A stretch of 64,000 nucleotides of DNA, from the NCBI GenBank assembly GCA_028622995.1, contig JAJQJQ010000007.1, positions 5,828,001 to 5,892,000 of the forward strand, in the 5' to 3' direction. Shown in pieces: positions 22,732 to 33,335 of this stretch. How positions within the stretch are numbered: the first letter of the stretch is position 1; each line of letters begins with the position of its first letter. Made by a program: the position numbers and the translations under genes. This DNA is from Panagrolaimus kolymaensis. Taxonomy: Eukaryota > Nematoda > Chromadorea > Rhabditida > Panagrolaimidae. The notes below the pieces were generated by a model. The model had not been told where the DNA came from. It saw nothing but the letters and a program-made list of their open reading frames with translations, and ran no database searches.

Positions 22732-22992
22732 AAAATTTATTGTTTGTTAGAATCATTTGCATTGAAGTTATCATTTTGGTAATTTAATAAAAAAAAATTA
22801 TTTTATTTTAAAAGGGAATGTTCACAATATTTTCATTTTATTCAAGTTTTTGATTTTACACAAAAATGCTTATAATTTCTTGCCTTTCCATAAAATAAAT
22901 TGCCATAGCTTTTCGACGAAAATAAACTTGAACTCGATAAAGAACATCAAAAATATATCCATCAAGGGCAAGAAAAATTATGCAAAGACAAA
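22732..22992. repeat. Direct repeat flanking the kinase segment, copy 2
   Basis: This copy is the functional 3' end of the minus-strand membrane gene plus the convergent 3' flank. Compared with 20644-20911 it has scattered substitutions and a small A/T-tract difference. Confidence 0.93.
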
Positions 22993-23690
22993 ATAGGAGA
23001 ATTGAAAAGGATGCCGTATCTTCAACACGGGGATAATTCCATTTTAATAATCGACGAAGACCAGGTCGATAAGCAATAAATAAAATAAATAATAAAACAG
23101 CTGTGAATAAACAGAAGATAAATTTAGTGGCCTAAAACTTTGGATGTTTAATAACGCAGTGAAGATAAATTTGGAATTATTTTTGTTGTTATCAGCTTCC
23201 AAAAAATAATAATATGGTGAATGCTTTGTGTGCATTTTTGTCTTTGAAACTACTTACCTTTAAAGCTAATAAAGGCCAAAATAAGAAAAACCGTTCTTGC
23301 CAAAATCCAACTATAGCTCCTATTCCTCCACCAATTGCCCATATCAAATGTAAAACATGAAAGGAATCAAGATAACCAACTTTTGATACAAAAAAGTTTA
23401 ATTCCAATGTAAGTTTTAAAAAATCAAGTAAAACAACTATTTTAGCTGCTTCCTAAAAACAAAAAGATTCATGGTCGCCTTATTAAAATTTCGACCGAAG
23501 TTTATTTACCACAATATGAACCCATTCAAAGCAAGTTCGATAATTTTCACCAAAGAATAATAAATCGGGTCTTAATTTTGCGGGATCATTTCGAGCTAAA
23601 GCTTCACGACCATCATTCGCTGTTGTAACCAAAGATGGTCGTGAAGTAATTGCTGAAGATAATTTACGAGTAGTTGTATTCAGGATTGCT
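22856..23690 (-). CDS. Multipass membrane protein, 5' end unresolved
   Basis: Three exons (23510-23690, 23258-23452, 22856-23131) join in frame. The product has a soluble N-terminal part (DGREALARNDPAKLRPDLLF, then GENYRTCFEWVH) and about four hydrophobic segments: around EAAKIVVLLDFLKL, HLIWAIGGGIGAIVGF, FIFCLFTAVLLFILFIAY and FSILLFCLCIIFLALDG. It ends with MERQEIISIFV and a stop at 22856. I do not recognise the family; the length and helix number loosely recall peroxisomal or ER membrane proteins, but no signature supports that. Phase shows that at least one upstream exon ending two bases into a codon is missing; I could not find it between 23700 and 24200. The 3' part is duplicated at 20644-20911. 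Confidence 0.75.
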
Positions 23691-24465
23691 CTGTAAATAA
23701 AAAGAAAAGAAACTATTTAAAAATTGTTTAAAACTAAAAGCAAGAAAGCGTAAATGATAGGGAAAGCTAAAAGATAAAGTTTGATTGATGCATTTTTTTG
23801 TTTTTGTTGTTGGTTGTACTATGTAAGTTGGAAACTAAAATTGAAATGGAAAGAAGCATTTAAAATAGCGAGAAAGAGAAGAAAATAATTTTTTTGGAAA
23901 GATAAAAATGAGTGTGTTCTTCCGGAATCGCGTCATCCTCATTTAGTCGAGACTTTTCAAGTCAAAATGAAAGGTATTTTGGGGACACACCTGTTGTTTC
24001 TCCATTTTACGGCAATTGCTCATTAAATGAAAGAAAATCCTCAAAGAATAGTGGATATCGACCGCAAAAAAAAAAAACAAGCTTGTTCTTATCTGACATT
24101 TGCTGACAATGAGACGACATTCCCTCTTGCTAATCATCTTCAAATAAAATAAACACCATCGTTAACGTCCATTTGTAATCCAATCGGTTAAACAAAGCAA
24201 AAAAAAAGTTGTCAAATTAATAAATGAATTATAAAAAATTTTGGAAACAAAAATATGCCAATATGCCTATGATCTTGAAAAATAAAATATGTTACTAAGC
24301 ATCTTCATTCTTTTAATATTTTTCTTCAAATCGAAAAAATCCATTCAAAATCATTGTTTTAGAAACTTTGAAGTTCTTTCTTTCACAAAAATAAGAACAT
24401 TATTTTATCCAAAAACAACAAAAAAATTAAACAAACACAGATAATAAATAAACAAAAACAAAAAA
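23691..24465. other. Intergenic, upstream of the membrane gene and downstream of WDR70
   Basis: Mostly A/T-rich; it should contain the missing first exon of the membrane gene. Frames at 23912-24143 overlap on both strands without splice support, and I did not call them. Confidence 0.5.
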
Positions 24466-26355
24466 TTATGAGTTCAATTTTGACACTTTGTATTCCGGTT
24501 CTTGATCGTCGTCTTCGTCTTCTTGGAAGATAGGCTTTGGTTGAGTCCTTTTATAAGCTTTGGAAATATAAAGAGGTTCTTTTTCTGCCGCTTCAGCATG
24601 ACGTAAAATGGAAGCTCGAATATCTTCATCTTGAATGAAAGTTTGATTTTGAGATACACCAATTGCTTGAGCAATATAAGAATGAAGAGTGCCACCAGAT
24701 TTTGCCAATCGACCACCAGCAGAGCTTCCAGCCATTGGCATTTCAGCAGGTTTACGGAATTTAGGCTTCTTATTACCACCAGATTGCATTCGGAGAATAC
24801 GTCGAAGGCGCCACTCAGTAACTTCCTGTTCCTCGCCTTCCTCTCCTCGAGGTTGAAACATTTGATGAGCCAATGCTAAAACGATATAAAAACATCATAA
24901 ATTTTCCATGATAAGATAAAACAAACTTACGTGCAATAATCTTGTCTTCTGTTACAACTTCATTTATTTTTACACGCTTAACAGGTCGAGTAGCACATAG
25001 TAAAGCACCACGAACACTTGAACGAGAATCATAATAAAGTCGACAAGTACCATCAGTAAGACCAACGAGAATTTGATCCAATTTTGGATGCCAAAAACAT
25101 GAAACAGCTCCCTAAAAATTTACTTAGATTGGAAGGCATAAACCAAAATCTTACCACTTCATCATATTCAATTCGGTATTGTTGTTCAAAACTAGAACTG
25201 TTAAAAAATAGCAAGCTTCCAGAATCATTTGTCTTTTCTTGTTTCATTGAAGTTGTTGCAAAGACGAATTCTCCATGAGGACTATATCCGCAGCTGCTTT
25301 GAACAAACATACATGGAAGATTTTCAACTTGTTTCACAGGTTCCTTGAATTTTTCGATATCAAATAATTTCAAAGTATCATCCACTGAAAAACAAATAGT
25401 TAATTAAGTCAAAAGCCAATATAAACTTACTTCCACGGCTTAGTATTTGTTTGCTATCAGGAGAAAATTCTAAACAACAGACAGATGCCATGTGAGCATT
25501 TCGATTTACATATTTGACACTTGCAAAATGTCCATGTTTCCATATTTGAATTGAGCCATCATCACAACCAGCAGCAATAAGTTTTCCATCTCTTGAATAA
25601 CAACATGTTGTCGGAATAACTCTTTTACCACCAGCATTTCGAGTTTTGATTACTTTCTTTTGAGTATTGATACACTTTGTTATATTCTTAAAATCATCAG
25701 TATCCCAAATTCTTAGTGAACCATCATCAGAGCATGAAAGAAATTCTTTTTTGTTAAAAGGATGCCAGCAAAGATGATTGACAGCAGCAGTATGGCCTTT
25801 GGTGTTTCCAAGATCAACAAGGTATTGATCACCACGTACAGTTTCGGCCCATTGTTTTCCTTGACGATCAATAAGATGAATTTGTGCTTCACTACTACCA
25901 ACAAGAAGCGTTTCACCATTTGAAGAATATGCAAGAGAATTGATAGTATGACTAAAATCAAGAAATTATTAAAGCAAAAAAGCATTAAAAACTTACGTTT
26001 CAGCAGGATAAATTTCGCGAAAAGGTTTCATGGAGGAATCCATTTGAAGAAAATCAAAAAGTTGGACAGCAAAATTTTGACCACCTGTAGCAAATTTGGA
26101 TCCTTGTGCATCGAAAGCAAGAGATAACACAGGCTTTTGACCATGAACGATATGAGCTTCATAAGATGCTGGAATTAAAGTTGAATCTTCTTCATCATCC
26201 GATTGACCATAAGCAGTTGGAGCTTCATAAGATGATGGAATTAAACTTGAATCATCATCAGAAAAATCTTTATCATAAACAATTTGAGCTTCATATGTCG
26301 CTGGAACCAAATTTGAAGTATTTTCATCTTCACCACCATCCGAAAAAGTTTCCAT
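24466..26355 (-). CDS. WD-repeat protein WDR70
   Basis: Five exons give roughly 565 aa (human WDR70 654). The N terminus [12 protein letters not shown] is acidic and holds three near-copies of a unit resembling [21 protein letters not shown] repeats follow: [90 protein letters not shown]. The family-specific tail is clear: [42 protein letters not shown]. Human WDR70 acts in the nucleus in DNA-damage signalling and H2B monoubiquitination; the worm role is inferred. The start is preceded by TTTTTAG, a likely trans-splice acceptor. The gene is divergent from VPS52, with 419 bp between the start codons. Confidence 0.92.
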
Positions 26356-26774
26356 TACTAAAAATGATTCACGAAAAAAAAGGTTCACGTAAAACGATTG
26401 TAAAATAAGAGAAATTCTTGAAATGGCTTGATTGAGCAATTGAAAGACAACTATAGCTTTCGCTGCTTATATTCCAATTCGCGTAAAGACTTGACATATT
26501 TTTAAAAACCATTCCATAACTCCAACAAGCCATTTATGTATTTATTTATTTTGCCTTATCCACGCCATGTATGTTATATTTAAAACGATGATGCTCTTTT
26601 ACTCGTAGTTACATGTGTACTTTTTTTCTGACATCAAACTTTGAAGTAAACTTGTGCGTGTATTAATAATGTTTAAAATATCTTCATTCGAACCATTTTT
26701 AAATTTTAAAGAATTCGTTAAATCTTCTTTTATTTTTTCAGTTTATTAAGTTATTAAGCCCCATAGTTGTAAAT
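26356..26774. promoter_or_regulatory. Divergent WDR70/VPS52 intergenic region
   Basis: About 420 bp between opposing starts, presumably shared promoter space. No specific motif recognised. Confidence 0.5.
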
Positions 26775-29700
26775 ATGAAACCCGATGAAGTTCCTCCTTC
26801 AACACCAGTAACTCCATCAATAACCATGGATATTGATGATGAATTTGTTAAAGCATCGTTGGCAAGTGGAATGGATTTACGTGAATATTCTGATAAAGTT
26901 GAAAATGAACTTAAATCTGCTCATCGTCTTGCTGTGAAAGATTGCATAGCTCAAGCTGACCATTTAGCAGAATTAAATGAAAAAATTGTTGAATGTGAAC
27001 AAACTTTTGCTGTGAGTTTTTGTTTTGTTAATAAATTTTAGTTTTTAGCTTAATTTTGAATTTTAAGGGAATTGAAACCATGCTATCAACATTTCTTGCT
27101 GAACTTGGAACCGTTGGAACCGATATGAGAAGACTTCAAGAGCAATCAGTGGTGATAAACCAACAATTGCATAATCGTCAAAGGGTTCGAGGCGAGTTGA
27201 GTCAATTTGTTGATGATATGGTTGTTCCACATACTATGATAAAAGGAATCCTTGAAAAGGATGCGAATGAAGGTGTGTTCCTTGAACAATTACACGAACT
27301 TCAACATAAACTTCAATTTGTTAAAGCTCAAGAATTTAAGGATGTCAAATCAGTGATGGATGTTCATGATGTTATTGAAAATTTAAAATTTAAAGTGAGT
27401 GTTATTGCTTAACAACTTTAGCTTTTCTAATCAAAGATAACAACCTTTAGGCACTTGAAAAAATTCGTGAATGGCTTCTAACAAAAATTTCTTTATTCAA
27501 AAAACCTTTAACAAATTATCAAATTCCACAAAATGCGTTACTCAAAAATCGATTCTTTTATGAATTTTTACTCGCTAATGATCGTCAACTTGCACGAGAA
27601 GTAAGTCGTCCAAACATAAAATCCCCAACATAAAAGAGAATTAGTCAAAAGAGTCATTTATTTTTTATTTTTTACATACATACATAAAATCCAATATACA
27701 TATTTAATAGTTACAAAAATGAGTTGAATAATTCATATCCAAAAGTATTTGAGTTGTTGCATCTTCATCATCCAACTGTTACATCTTCATAGTTTCCATC
27801 GGCTGCATCGACTCCTTCAACTGGTGGATTTCCTTGTGATGGCGCTGGTTTCGTTGTTGATGGTGCTGGCTTTCCATTTTGTAATGTAGTTACTTTACGA
27901 GTAGTAGGCTAAAAACATGAATGAGTGTTGTATGATAGTGTCCATTTCAAGATTAAAAAACTTACTTTTGCTACTCCATCATTTTTTGGTTTTTTCTTTG
28001 TACATTGAAATGAAATAATCATCGTTATCAAAAATACCAAGAACGTCCAAATTGATGCCATCCAATTACAAATTGTCAACATTATCACTAAAAAATAAAC
28101 ATTCAAATATTAAACAATCATAAAAAAAAAAAAGACTTACCGAATTTTATCAGATTTGAATTGAATCAATTTGAAAAATGATGATGATGACGACGACGTA
28201 GTATCAAACAAAGTTGCTTGTTTTTAGGAATGCGTTTGCAACAACAACAAAAAAAACTTTGAAAGATTGAATCAAGCAATTTTCATTCAAATTTTGTCCC
28301 ATAAAATTTTCATGCAATTTTTTTTGCTAATCAAAAAAGTAAAAGCTTTTGTAATATTTTTTTTTAGATCAAAGATGAATATGTGGATACTATGTCTAAA
28401 ATGTTTTTCACCTATTTTAAAACCTATGTTTCACGTTTATTTAAACTTCAAATGAGTGATTCAGCAAATAAAGAAGATTTATTGGGCGCTGATGATACAG
28501 TTAAAGGAACAACAAGCTTCTTTTCATTAAAGCCTCATGCACGAAGTCGAGCTACAGTATTTTCACTTGGTAAACGACATAATTTAATTTCAACTGATCT
28601 CATGGCTCCATTAATTATTCCACATGCCGCTACACAAGCTAATGAAACAGTAGGTTCATAAAGAAGAAAAATAAAATTAAAAGAGAAAAAGCTTTTTTTA
28701 GTTTCAATTTGAATCCCTTTTTCGTAGCATTCAATATGCTCTCGTCGATCACTGCAGTCATGAATTTTTATTTATTTGTGATTTTTTTATGGTTAATGGC
28801 CAATCTGCAGTTGATTTATTCACTCAAGTTATGGGAAAAGCTATTGCACATTTAATTAAAACTTTTGAAGAAAGAATAGCAATTAATTTTGATGCAATCT
28901 CTTTATTCCTTTGCATTTGTTTATGCACTAAATACAGCGATTTAATGGATGAACGATCCGTTGTTTCAATAGATGGTTATTGGGATACCATAGCTAAAAT
29001 GTTATGGTTGCGTCTTGAAGCAATTATGAATGCTCATAATGAAAGTGTAAGAAATTTGGATGTCAAAAAATTATCCACTCCTGTCGATACTCGCCCTCAT
29101 TATGTTATTCGTCGTTATGCTGAATTTACATGCGCTTTTTTAGTTTCAAGTGAACTTTCCGGAAAGAAAATAGATAAAAGACTTCAAGTAATTTATTTAG
29201 AGGCACAAAGATTTTCAAAAAAATTTATAGTATTATTTTAGGCTTTAATCAATGGACAACAAGGTGAAATTGAAGGTTTATTAAATCGTTTAGCAGCGGC
29301 ATTAAAAACTAAAAAAGAAAAATTAGTTTTCCAAATCAATAATTATGACATTATTTTAACTGTATTAGACGTAAATAATTTATTTTAAAACCCTCCAGCT
29401 TAAAGGTTCTAAAATTTGTAGGAAAAGCTTCAAGGTGAAACTAAAGAACGAACAAGCTTTTGGGAACTTCAACAAACTAAAATAAATGCATACGTTGAAG
29501 AAGTCCTTTATCCTCATTTTCATTCATTAATTCAATTTGTAAATGAATGTGAACCATTAATAGATCAAAATCATTCACAACTTTTGGCAAGGCATATTGG
29601 AAAAGTAATGCAACTTGTTCGATCATTTGGAGCTGATTGGAAACGAGCAATAGAAGCGATAAATCATGAAATATTGCAATCATTTACAAATTTTAAAAAT

Positions 29701-29920
29701 GGAACAAATATTTTGCAGGTTTGATAGATTTTTTAGCTTTAAAAAATAAATAATATATATAAACGATGTTTAGACTGCTTTTACCCAATTCATACAATAT
29801 TATCATCGCTTTAACAAAGTTTTATCGCATGAAGCTTTCAATGAATGTACGGTTAAGCAAGAACTTATCAATGTTCACCACATCATGATGGAACTAAAGA
29901 AATATAAACCTGTTTATTAA
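26775..29920 (+). CDS. vps-52: VPS52, GARP/EARP tethering complex subunit
   Basis: VPS52 is a coiled-coil subunit of GARP and EARP, which tether endosome-derived vesicles at the trans-Golgi and recycling endosomes. The N-terminal part has coiled-coil sequence (KIVECEQTF, GIETMLSTFLAELGTVGTDM, RRLQEQSVVINQQL). Later exons match the family closely: ALVDHCSHEFLFICDFF, VDLFTQVMGKAIAHL, DTRPHYVIRRYAEF, LVFQINNYDIIL, SFTNFKNGTNILQ, FIQYYHRFNKVLS, INVHHIMMELKKYKP. The intron at 27601-28367 is unusually long because it holds an antisense gene (27768-28082). Other introns are about 45-60 bp. The first Met with a trans-splice-like TTTTTCAG upstream was chosen. The stop is 72 bp from the convergent COSA-1/CNTD1 stop. 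Confidence 0.94.
27768..28082 (-). CDS. Nested antisense gene: 85-aa single-pass membrane protein
   Basis: Two exons (27966-28082 and 27768-27908) with a GTAAGT donor and TTTTTAG acceptor give 85 aa in frame. A TTTTTTAG acceptor stands just upstream of the ATG, as for trans-splicing. The N terminus has one membrane segment or signal anchor (WTFLVFLITMIISFQ), followed by a basic patch (KKKPKNDG) and a Pro/Thr-rich tail with APSTTKPAPSQ that ends acidic (DGNYEDVTVG). The whole gene lies inside one VPS52 intron on the opposite strand. No family is recognised. The short length means transcript evidence is needed, but two matched splice sites, the trans-splice acceptor and the helix make chance unlikely. 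Confidence 0.7.
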
Positions 29921-29991
29921 AAATCAAATAAACTATAACAAAATAAAAGAACAACAAAAAAATTACAATAATATAACAAAACATAAAATGA

Positions 29992-31187
29992 TTAAAACGT
30001 TTTAAAGTCAGATTGATTTTTGTTACGATTTTTGTGTTTTAACAATGCTCGGAGAATTCCCGTCGATGCATCACTTATGTCAGCTTCAGATATTGTAGAT
30101 ACAGCACTGAGTTCAGTGATATAAACTTCGGCCACAGCTGGCCCTTGTAGGCACACCAAACCAGCTATTATCACGGCAACAGCAAGAAGAGCATAATCAG
30201 CTTGAACACGAGTGAGCTTCTCTTTCGTTATAGGTACAGGATTGCCAGAATGGACGATGTTTAAAATCTTGGAATAAACAGCTTGTCGATTTAAAAGAGT
30301 GTAGTCCATGCAGAAGAGACAATAACGGTAAAGATGTTCCACGTTATCACCAAGTTGTGCTTTCCTTCTAACTGAAATATGGTTTAAGTGAAAAGTGATC
30401 ATAAAGGTTGAAAGCCATACCTAAAAGTTTCAAAAAGTTGATCATATAAATTGCAGTCGAGCGCCTTGCGTTTACATTAAAATCTATTGCATGAAGTATC
30501 CGTAATTCGGATTTTTGAATAGCTTCTTCGGTATAAGGGAAACCAAGTGCTTGAAGACATTTACGAACATCAATTTTAGAGAGGCTCTAAAAATGTGGAA
30601 ATAAGAATAAAGCAAAGAAAAGAAAGTAAAAATTTACATCGTGGAAGCTGTGAACTTTGGAAGCAATTTGAATTGCCGAACACATACGAAGAGTTAATTG
30701 TCGAGATAAGGTAGTTTCAGTTTTCTCCCAGATTTTCTTCTTACCTTGTATGGACTTATCACATGTTGCCACGGTATCCCATAAGCCTAAAGCTTGAATA
30801 TTCATATACCTAAAAAAATGGAAAAATATTATGACCGTATAAAAATGAAAAAAGCATACCTGTCGAATATATCCAAAGCTAAATATTTGACATCATCAGG
30901 AAGCCGTAGTCGAACACAAATAGTGAAAATATATTGCACAACTTCTTGTGTTAAATAAACACCAGAACCATCAGGTAAATTTGCGACGAAATCTCCATTT
31001 TCAGATACTAATACTGAAACAAATTCATCAGCTATCGATTCAGGAAAAGAATAAATTTCGTCAACAAAATCTGGTACCAGTGATCTTTTATAGCGACCAG
31101 AATCCTAAAAAATAATGGATATAATTAAACCTAAAGAAAAATAAAACATACAGATAGCGAGCTTCGAGTATCATCAGCACCAGACAT
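29992..31187 (-). CDS. cosa-1: Cyclin-like crossover protein CNTD1/COSA-1
   Basis: Five exons (31152-31187, 30860-31104, 30638-30809, 30420-30586, 29992-30370) total 999 nt, exactly 332 aa, close to about 330 aa for vertebrate CNTD1. The cyclin-box region is visible: VKYLALDIFDR, YMNIQALGLWD, LRMCSAIQIASKVHSFHD, a second repeat with VRKCLQALGF and SELRILHAIDFNV, then VEHLYRYCLFCMDY and YALLAVAVIIAG. In C. elegans COSA-1 marks and promotes meiotic crossover sites in germline nuclei with MSH-5 and ZHP proteins. The assignment rests on the cyclin-box pattern and exact length rather than on any single diagnostic residue. Upstream DNA carries phased TGACGCA motifs. Confidence 0.83.
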
Positions 31188-31323
31188 TTTAACAAAATTA
31201 ACATATGTAAATGTTTAACAAAAAAAGGAAGAACATGAGAGAAAAAAATAATCCTTTCTTCATGCGGTAGTTTGCGTTGCAAGAGTAAAAGGATTACGGT
31301 GGATCATGGCTTTTTATCTTTAA

Positions 31324-31346
31324 TGACGCAATGACGCACTGACGCA
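31324..31346. promoter_or_regulatory. Three phased TGACGCA motifs upstream of COSA-1/CNTD1
   Basis: TGACGCA occurs at 31324, 31332 and 31340, exactly 8 bp apart, again at 31389, and in reverse near 31407. The core resembles a CREB/ATF half-site, but the binding factor is unknown. It lies about 140-220 bp upstream of the start codon. Confidence 0.45.
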
Positions 31347-32752
31347 AGCGCTTTTCGTGTCGAGATCCTTTGACTCAAATATCTTTTATGACGCAAATTT
31401 TCGAATTTTGCGTTACTCCCTTTTTTTACACTAATTTTTTATTTTTTTAACGTTAGAAGCTTTAATACTAAAGAATATTTATGGTTTTCAATTAACAAAG
31501 GTATCAAAAGGTTACTACTATCTTAGTGAACTCATTTTTTTCCAAGTTTTTGGGTTTGCTTATTATACCAAAAGCAAAAAGTGAAGTTTTAATAAAACTA
31601 TAGCCAACAACTGTATGTTAGCCTTTTCATTTATAATATTTTTATCTTAATATTTTTGCATACATTTAACTCTTTGTTTTTTTTTAAAATTTTTATTTCA
31701 ACCAAATCATATAAAAACTAAAGGATACATCAAGGACAAAAAAGAATAAGTAAATGTGCTTTTTTCTTCAAAAAGCCGAGCATTTTCCAATACAAAGGCA
31801 CAAACAATAAAGAATAATGGTAGCCGTGACTAAAGGCTAATGCATTGTAATGGCTAATAAAAGCTAAACATTTGTATTTACTGGATCTTTGCTTCCGTTG
31901 TATTTAAGTGCTTCAGCTAATACACTTACATTTCGATTGAGATGGATATAATGGTGGTGATAAAAAATCACAGTATCCTTCTCTACAATTTTCATTGTCA
32001 GTTCGTTCGTGCGTCGCTCGGAAACGATTCATGTGAAAGTTGCAAAAAGAATGAAAATAAAAGGAAGGAGACATTTCTAAAAATTTGCATAAACATGAAT
32101 GAAAGCGCAAAATAGGATTTTTCATTCTCATTTCATGAAAATGAAATGGTGATGAGTCGCTGTTTTCTTTTTTGATGAAACATTAGGGACCTAATATCAA
32201 GGCAAGGATCCAAGGACCTAATTTCGAGGATGTAAGGACCCGATATAATTGGAAGGTTTCAATGACAAAAAAAACAAAATAAAGGAAATAACAAATTTGC
32301 ATAAAATGGCTTGAGTTTGTGCAACAAAATTTGCATAAACATGAATGTAACGAATTCAGATAGACTTTGCATTGCAAGGAATGTTAGCGATGACGATGGT
32401 TGTTGATTTTGAAGCGCTTTAAACATTTAAAGGTCTTATTAGAAAGGATCTTTTAATTTTGATTGAGGATTTCAAGAAAAAAAAAAACTGATAGCAAGCC
32501 TTTTTTGAAAAACGTAGAATGAATTATCCCGAGGACCAAAAACGAGAAAATGTCATGAAATAATCCAAAATTCATGAAAATACTAATGAAAATCTTAAGG
32601 ATATTTTTGATTGAGTTTTAAGGACTTTTAAAGAGTAAAATGCACAAAGATTTCACAGATATAGTAGCATGTATGACCTTATTTTACTAAGAACTGCTTA
32701 TTATAAACTGTAATCAAAAAACATTATATTTTCGAAACAGTAACATTTACTC

Positions 32753-32771
32753 GGCGCGCCGTAGGCGCGCC
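32753..32771. repeat. Tandem GGCGCGCC palindromes
   Basis: Two identical 8-bp all-GC palindromes separated by GTA, inside otherwise very A/T-rich DNA. They sit just past the stop of the short secreted frame at 32778-32891. Confidence 0.85.
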
Positions 32772-32777
32772 ACCCGC

Positions 32778-32891
32778 CTAATTGATATTAATATGACAAG
32801 GAGGATTATGACAATAATAACGAAAAGGTTTTGATTCAGTTTCTACAGCCATGGATAAAACGAGAAAAATAATAAGATATTTATAAACCAT
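32778..32891 (-). CDS. Candidate 37-aa secreted peptide with one cysteine pair
   Basis: An intronless frame opens with a good signal peptide (MVYKYLIIFLVLSMAVETES), then a short mature part containing YYCHNPPCH with two cysteines four residues apart. The small ring could form one disulphide. There is no dibasic or amidation site and no recognised family. The frame is short enough to occur by chance; the signal peptide is the only positive evidence. It lies in a gene-poor stretch next to relics and ends at the GGCGCGCC pair. Confidence 0.35.
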   Translation of the reverse strand: MVYKYLIIFLVLSMAVETESKPFRYYCHNPPCHININ

Positions 32892-33335
32892 TTTTACTTC
32901 GAAAAAATAATAATGGAAATATTCTTTATAATAATAAAAAAGTCAGGAAACAGAAGAAAGAAGAATTTTTTGATTAAAGAATGAATAAATACTTCTTGCT
33001 TAGCTAGTTGTAGCTAAATTTATTACAAAATAATTGTAAGTGACTAATTGCCCTCTTGCATCTTTTTTCCTTATTGTTGTTGAGAAACTTATAAAACTTA
33101 GTTGAAAGATGGTATAAAAAATAAATAGGTGACCTATAATAAATAAAAAGAAAGACGCATCACTTGCGAATTTTTATTTTTTGTTTTAGTAAACAACAAG
33201 CCGGATATTTCAAGCATATGCAATGCTGCTAAACTTTAAAGTTTTAATATTTTTGCATTTAAAAAAAAGAAATCTTTTGTTGGATTTAATATAATTGTTC
33301 AAATGCATAGTTCAAAATATCTGTTTTACATAAGT
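32892..33335. other. Intergenic, downstream of the convertase relic
   Basis: A/T-rich with no coding or RNA feature recognised. Confidence 0.6.

Larger units (their letters stand above)
31188..32777. other. Intergenic region with short repeats
   Basis: About 1.6 kb. Contents are phased TGACGCA motifs (31324-31395), two copies of TTTGCATAAACATGAATG near 32090 and 32330, repeated AAGGACCTAAT-like units near 32190-32240, and paired GGCGCGCC sites at 32753-32771. Minus-strand frames at 31913-32377 share FHSCLCKF only because of the repeat. Confidence 0.6.

Noticed and set aside
23912..24143. Opposing short frames upstream of the membrane gene
   Set aside because: No matching donor in the phase needed by the next exon and no protein-like conservation that I can recognise.
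31913..32377. Two minus-strand frames both containing FHSCLCKF
   Set aside because: The shared peptide comes from a duplicated 18-20 bp DNA repeat; there is no splice or family support.
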